Shown one piece after another: positions 59,071-64,000 of a DNA stretch of 64,000 nucleotides (positions within the stretch are counted from its first letter, which is position 1; every line of letters starts with the position of its first letter). The stretch is from Archilochus colubris. Taxonomy: Eukaryota; Chordata; Aves; Apodiformes; Trochilidae. The notes under the pieces are model-generated. The model saw only the letters and a list, made by a program, of their open reading frames with translations. It had not been told where the DNA came from and did not search any database. The DNA lies in contig CM041104.1 of the NCBI GenBank assembly GCA_023079485.1, positions 3,349,676-3,413,675 of the forward strand, written 5' to 3'. A program made the position numbers and the translations under genes.

Positions 59071-60961
59071 CGGTGGATCACTACAGCATTTCCTCCTTAA
59101 CGTGAGGATCAGATAGTTTGCAGTCCCATAGCTTCAGGACTAATGAATTTAAAACCCTTTTACTGGTTAAAGGCAGCCCCTGCAGTTCTGTGCAAGGCTC
59201 TCCTGGAGGACGGTGATTTTATCAGAGCTCAGCATCAGAAAGGCAGAGTTCACCTGATGAATTACATGGAGCTTCCTGAGCAGTGCCCAGAAGACTGGTG
59301 ACCAGAAGACTCAAAAGCCTAGACCCAAACACAGGCCTTGCCCAAGCAACAAGGCACTTGACCATGATTTAGGCACGAGCCCAACTGAGCCCAAACTACC
59401 AGACTGCAACTCTCCCTTCTGCTCTTCCATGTGTGCTGCCCACCACTAGAGCTGCACATACTCTGGCACTTATTTGCAATTGTCTCCATCCCTGCCCAAG
59501 TTGGGACAAGGTTGAAGAAGTCCTAGTGACAAAGAAATAAAGTGTCCCTCCACCCTGATGTGTGTTTTGCCATCAGACACAGCCCAGGTGGTCCAAGCTC
59601 TGCAAGGCTCCCTCTGAGCATGGCTGGAGGATCCATCGGGTGTCTCATCCTTGGCTTCCAACAGCCCAACCCAAGCCACCTGTTTGTATTCTCTTGGGCA
59701 AGACCCTTTCTGGCAACCATCATGAGACAAGTGTGCTGGGTGGAGCTATCATTTCATTTCATTTTCTGGTTGATGGGACTTTTCCATCAAGCGAGCATAA
59801 ATTTTTACACCTATTTATTTGCGTCCCTCACTGACTTGACCTGAGCTCATCAATGCCAGTGGAAACTACTGACATCTGAAATGCTGACTCTGAGGTTACT
59901 GAAACTAACCCAACACACCCAGCCACTCGCGTGCCATCTGGAGGCAAACAGCCTTGTCCCCTTGTCACTTGGTGCTCTTGTGCTGCTTCTCAGATGGGGT
60001 TTCACACCTTCAAGTTAGCGGCTCCTGTCCCCCTGCCTGGTGGTGGTGGGTAGGCAGGGGCAGGCTGGGATGGACTGGTGCACTCATAGGTGACCTCCAG
60101 GTTACTTTTTCTTGAATTCAAGGATCGTGCGTCACAGGGACCCGGACGTTCCATTTACGCAAGGGGAAAAATAAAGCAGGCTGCTTTGCGGTTCAGCAGT
60201 TATGGGAATGGGACTGCTCCTCTCCCCCCACACCAAAAACCCAGATGTGCCATGGGCTGGGCCATTGACTAAACCTGAGAGCAAAAAAATGCAGAAAAAC
60301 TGTGGAAATTACCAAGCAGAATGAAACCAACGGAGGAAAAATGTGCAACTTGTCATATTTGAGTTCAGTGTGAAGATCCTGCATTACAGGAAATATTTGC
60401 CATGGTGCTATTAATAACACCCACAGAACAAATAACGAGGTAGTAAACAGTTATCCTGTACATTAATAATCAGATACAGCATCATTTTTAATCTAACTGT
60501 TTAGTCTTTAATGGGTCTTGCCATTCCTTGGCTTTTAATTACAGCTTTCATTTTAAGCTAACTGTACAAATTGGTGAGATTTATGAAGTATCACTGAACA
60601 CTGTAACTCTGCCTGCCTTGTGGCTCTACAATTAGAATGCTCATTTTTGAGCGGTGGATTTATTAAATCCACTAAAGAACCCTTGAAGTCACATGGACAA
60701 ATATTTCAGCTTCCATTCCTTTCTCAGTGAATATGGGTGTGTGGGAAACTGAAACCAGTTCAAAGTTGTGCACAGCAATGACCATGGAGTCTGACTCTTA
60801 AGGGGCAGCAAAGAGACCTTTGGCGTGTGTTTGAGGTCAGATGGGCATTTCCACTTGTTTTTCATTGAAACATTCTATTTTTTTCCCCTTGCTTCTCAAG
60901 AGCAAATCTATTGCTTCTGTAGGCAAGTTGCCTTTAACTACAAGGTAGAGAGCTGCACCAT
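59071..60961. other. Non-coding DNA, candidate conserved stretch at 60430-60690
   Basis: No gene is recognised. 59071-59300 may hold more decayed LINE sequence but I cannot align it. Confidence 0.5.
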
Positions 60962-61325
60962 GAACCATCAAATCATAAAATGGTTTTGGCTGGAATTGAC
61001 CTTTCAGGTCATCCAGTTCCAATCCAACTGTCACGGGCAGGGACACTTCCCACTAGACCAGGTTGTTCCAAGCCACATCCAACCTGGCCTTGAACCCTTC
61101 CAGCCACACATTCTCTGGGCAACCTGTTCTAGTGTCTCACCACCCTCAGAGGGAAGAATGTCTTCCTAATATCCAGTCTAAATGTGCCCTCTTTCCATTT
61201 AAAACCATCACCACTTGCCCTATAGCTATAGGCCCTACTAAAAAGTCTGTCCCCATCTTTCTTGTAATCCCCCTTCATAGACAGAAAGGTTCTGTAAGGT
61301 CTTCTTGGACCTTTGTCTTCTGAAT
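60962..61325 (-). mobile_element. CR1 LINE fragment, 3' end, 5'-truncated
   Basis: It begins 'aaatcataaaatggttttgg', then 'catccagttccaatccaact', 'caagccacatccaacctggc', 'gaatgtcttcctaatatcca' and 'ttctgtaaggtcttcttgga', a minus-strand CR1 of a subfamily different from those at 8.4 and 22.3 kb and visibly more decayed. Confidence 0.92.
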
Positions 61326-64000
61326 GAAAAAAACCAAGGTCTTATGTTAATGAGTGGGACACAGGACTCCTGTCCAGCCTGTCTGAAGCCTTGAGGCTTC
61401 TGTGTGTTGGGGCAGTGCTCATTTGGGTTTGTGTTGTGAAGCTCTGTTGAAGGAGCACTGAACAAACGTGCAATACAGATGTTGTCTTTGCCTTACAAAA
61501 GAAATTATTCTCCATGGTGAGAAACACCACTGGCTCTTCCTTAGGAGATTCAGTGATAAATCCCCACCCCATCAGGAAAAAGCTTCATCCAGATCTGCCC
61601 ACTGGGGGCAGTGAGTTATCCAGCCAAATCCGGATCATCATCTTCTCCCTCTGTCTTTAGGTAGATGTTTCAATGTCTTTCCTATTCTGTGTTTTCCCAG
61701 TAATCCAATTGTGGAAACCAGGCAGACTCATTCAGGGGCAATCTGGCTTTGCTTGAACTCCTACCCAGCTTGGCTCTGACTCACATCTGGTCCCTGCACT
61801 GATCTCTGGCCATGTGAGGAAGACAACCTTGGGCGCACAGGAGCTGCTTATGGGAAAGGAGCACTGCACTGTGATTTTTATCAGGGCTAAGACTGAGCAT
61901 CATTGACTCTGAACAAAGCAGAGCAAGAAGCTGCATCTCCTGGTATGGGCAATAGAGGTGACATGGCAGCCCTGCTGTAACACAAGCAAAGCAGGAAGTT
62001 GCCCAGGGTGCCAGCCTAAAGCAGAGGCACATGCACCTCTGGGATGTAAAAGCTGCTTTATACCCATAGCAGTTCCAAAGTGAGAACAGACTTGTCCCCT
62101 CCAGCACTGCTTTCTGCAGAGACAGTGGAGAGGAAGCCCTTTCCCTTCCAGCATCTCCTCTCCACCCTTCCTAGACCCCTCCTCTGCACTTGTAAACATG
62201 CCCACCTAGATTTGCCCATGTATTCCCTAGGGCTGTGCCCACTTTTCACCTGCCCAGCCCTGCATCCTGGCATCTCCAGCAGCACTGCCTTGCCTGTCAC
62301 TAAGTTTCATTTCTGATCAGGACAACCTGTGTCTCCGAGGAAATGAAAATTAGAGTAGTTTCCAGCCCCAGCAGCCCACTCACACTGCTCCTTTCTCATC
62401 CAGCCCACCTCCTCCTCACCAAAGAGGTTGGAGGTGGAGGTGACTCAGCCTCTGCCTGGCTCCCCACCACCCGCAGGTCCCTCCTGACTCACCCTGGGGA
62501 CTCGCAGGGAAACCTCCAGGGTGAGTGGTGGGGAAATCATGTCTGTGGCCACCAGGCAGGTCAGCAGAAGTCATGTGTGCTTGCTCTGGGACTTCATGGC
62601 CAGTGATGCCACCATCACCAGCAGATAGCATCAGTGCTGTGTCACCATTTTGCTGCCCCCACACCATGCTTCCCACTCTCTATCACCCTCTTGCTCCTCT
62701 CCCTTTCAGTCCTTATCTGTTTCTGTCATTCCTACTTTCTGTATTTTCTTCCTCTCTGGCTTTTTTTCTTTTTTTCCTTGCTCTGCTCCCAAGGAAGGGA
62801 GGAAAATTTTAAAATGCCCCTTTCCCCACAGACAGATCCTGGGCGTGAGGGTCCAAATCAAGGATCTTGCTGCTCCTTGCAACCACTCTGAACCTCTCTG
62901 TTGTCAGCCAATGTGGGCCACCTGGAAAGTATAAAGGCCTTTAATGAAGGCTGGGACCTGGACAGCCCTCTGCCTACCAGTGATCCCTTCATGCAGCCAC
63001 CAGATACCCTTCCGTGCCCTCTGCAGGGCAGCTCTTCTCAGGCAGCTGCTCAGTCCTTCCTCTTCTCCCTGTGTGAAGCTCTGAGCAGCACCTTCAGTGC
63101 CTGGCACCACAGCAGGCAGGTTGGCTACCTCCACACGTAGAAGACACACCTTGGGCACAGGATGGAGGTTATTTTCCAGGTGTTATTATAAATCATCCTG
63201 GAGTCAATCAATAACTGCAGAATTGTACCTGGATTGAGATCAGGAGCCTCCTGCTGCTGAAGGCACCAGTGTATCAGTTCATATCAGACAGAACTGCTCA
63301 AGACAAGGAGTGTGAAATTAGCTATTGAGTGTGAAACACAGAAATGAGGGGTTTGATGCAGGTCATGACCTAGAGGAGAAAAGCTGGGTTGGTTTTTTTA
63401 CAGTTCTTCCCATGGATTTTGTTATGCTCATAAAAAATATCCTTCCACTGTCCTGGAGTAAGGACACTGACAGTAGAGGGCAAACAGCTTGAGTTCACAT
63501 CTCTTCTGGGATCACTCAGCTTTTCCCTGGTGTCCCTGAAACTGTAGCTACCCTCAGAGCTCATGGGAGAACCTGAGCACTGCATGAGCTGCAGCAGGCA
63601 GCACAACACACCTTATGTTGGGCTTTGTCTCCATCAGCTTAGTCCAAGAGTAAAATGCTGATCATTGAGTTCATCTTCCTTGAACCAAGAAAAACTTCTG
63701 AAGCACAAAGGGGACAGGATGTCTGTCCCATGTGCTCACTGAGGTTCTTCATCAGCTCTACCTGTGCTGGGGTTTCTTCCAGATACTGAATTCCAATCTG
63801 AATTAAAACAGGTTATAGCTGATCATGCTGCTTGAACTAAAGCAGGAGCTGGGCAGCACTCAAACCTACTGGAGGGGGCAAAAGAAACATAGGGTCCATG
63901 TATGCATATTGATGCCAGTAGTCATACCTCCCAGTGATGGTCAGGAGAGAAGATTCCCAGGTCAGGTTATGTATCTGTATGAATAACTAGAAGTGTTTTG
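61326..64000. other. Unique-looking non-coding DNA
   Basis: A pyrimidine-rich stretch lies at about 62680-62791. No gene, LTR or CR1 is recognised. Confidence 0.5.

Overview
This window looks like nuclear DNA from a bird. I base that on at least fourteen fragments of CR1-type LINEs, recognised by their 3' ends: the 'aatcacagaatggtttgggttggaaggg' type of terminus on one strand, or its complement closing with attctatg octamers on the other. Three short solo LTRs with matching target duplications, a nuclear copy of mitochondrial DNA whose ND4 and His-Ser(AGY)-Leu(CUN) tRNA order is vertebrate, general CpG depletion and a modest repeat load all fit. I cannot name the species. I found no convincing protein-coding exon, no nuclear tRNA or rRNA gene and no intact mobile element. 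The longest open frames (up to 274 codons) resemble no family I know and are best read as chance or simple-repeat frames. The window is probably intergenic or lies in a long intron.

Layout. 1-8.4 kb: unique-looking DNA with no repeat I recognise. 8.4-31 kb: CR1 fragments mostly on the minus strand (8.4, 18.0, 22.3, 25.8, 30.0 kb), one solo LTR (21.9 kb), AT-rich and CCAT/ATCC microsatellites, and one plus-strand CR1 with a clean octamer tail (28.4 kb). 31-38.6 kb: unique-looking DNA with homopolymer and dinucleotide tracts. 38.6-56 kb: CR1 fragments mostly on the plus strand (38.7, 42.0, 45.8, 47.2, 54.3, 55.5 kb), an unclassified repeat of about 220 bp present at 40.4 and 50.6 kb in opposite orientation, a 31-bp minisatellite (42.5 kb), a second copy of the 21.9-kb solo LTR (46.6 kb), a polypyrimidine tract of about 520 bp (47.5 kb) and a different solo LTR on the minus strand (49.1 kb).

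56.9-59.1 kb is the most unusual part. A decayed mitochondrial insert (tRNA-Leu, tRNA-Ser, tRNA-His, ND4) lies beside an unclassified 0.5-kb segment. Then come a 65-nt polypyrimidine run, a CpG-rich block holding an exact TCTCGCGAGA element and 32-bp tandem units, a decayed CR1-type ORF1 start, and directly a CR1 ORF2 reverse-transcriptase fragment. I read the last part as a CR1-like LINE that kept its 5' promoter end but lost most of ORF1 and ORF2. 59.1-64 kb holds one more minus-strand CR1 and otherwise unique-looking DNA.

No genes work together here. What can be read is insertion history (LINE, LTR, mitochondrial), tandem-repeat growth, and several AT-rich stretches that look like possible conserved regulatory DNA but need cross-species alignment to test.
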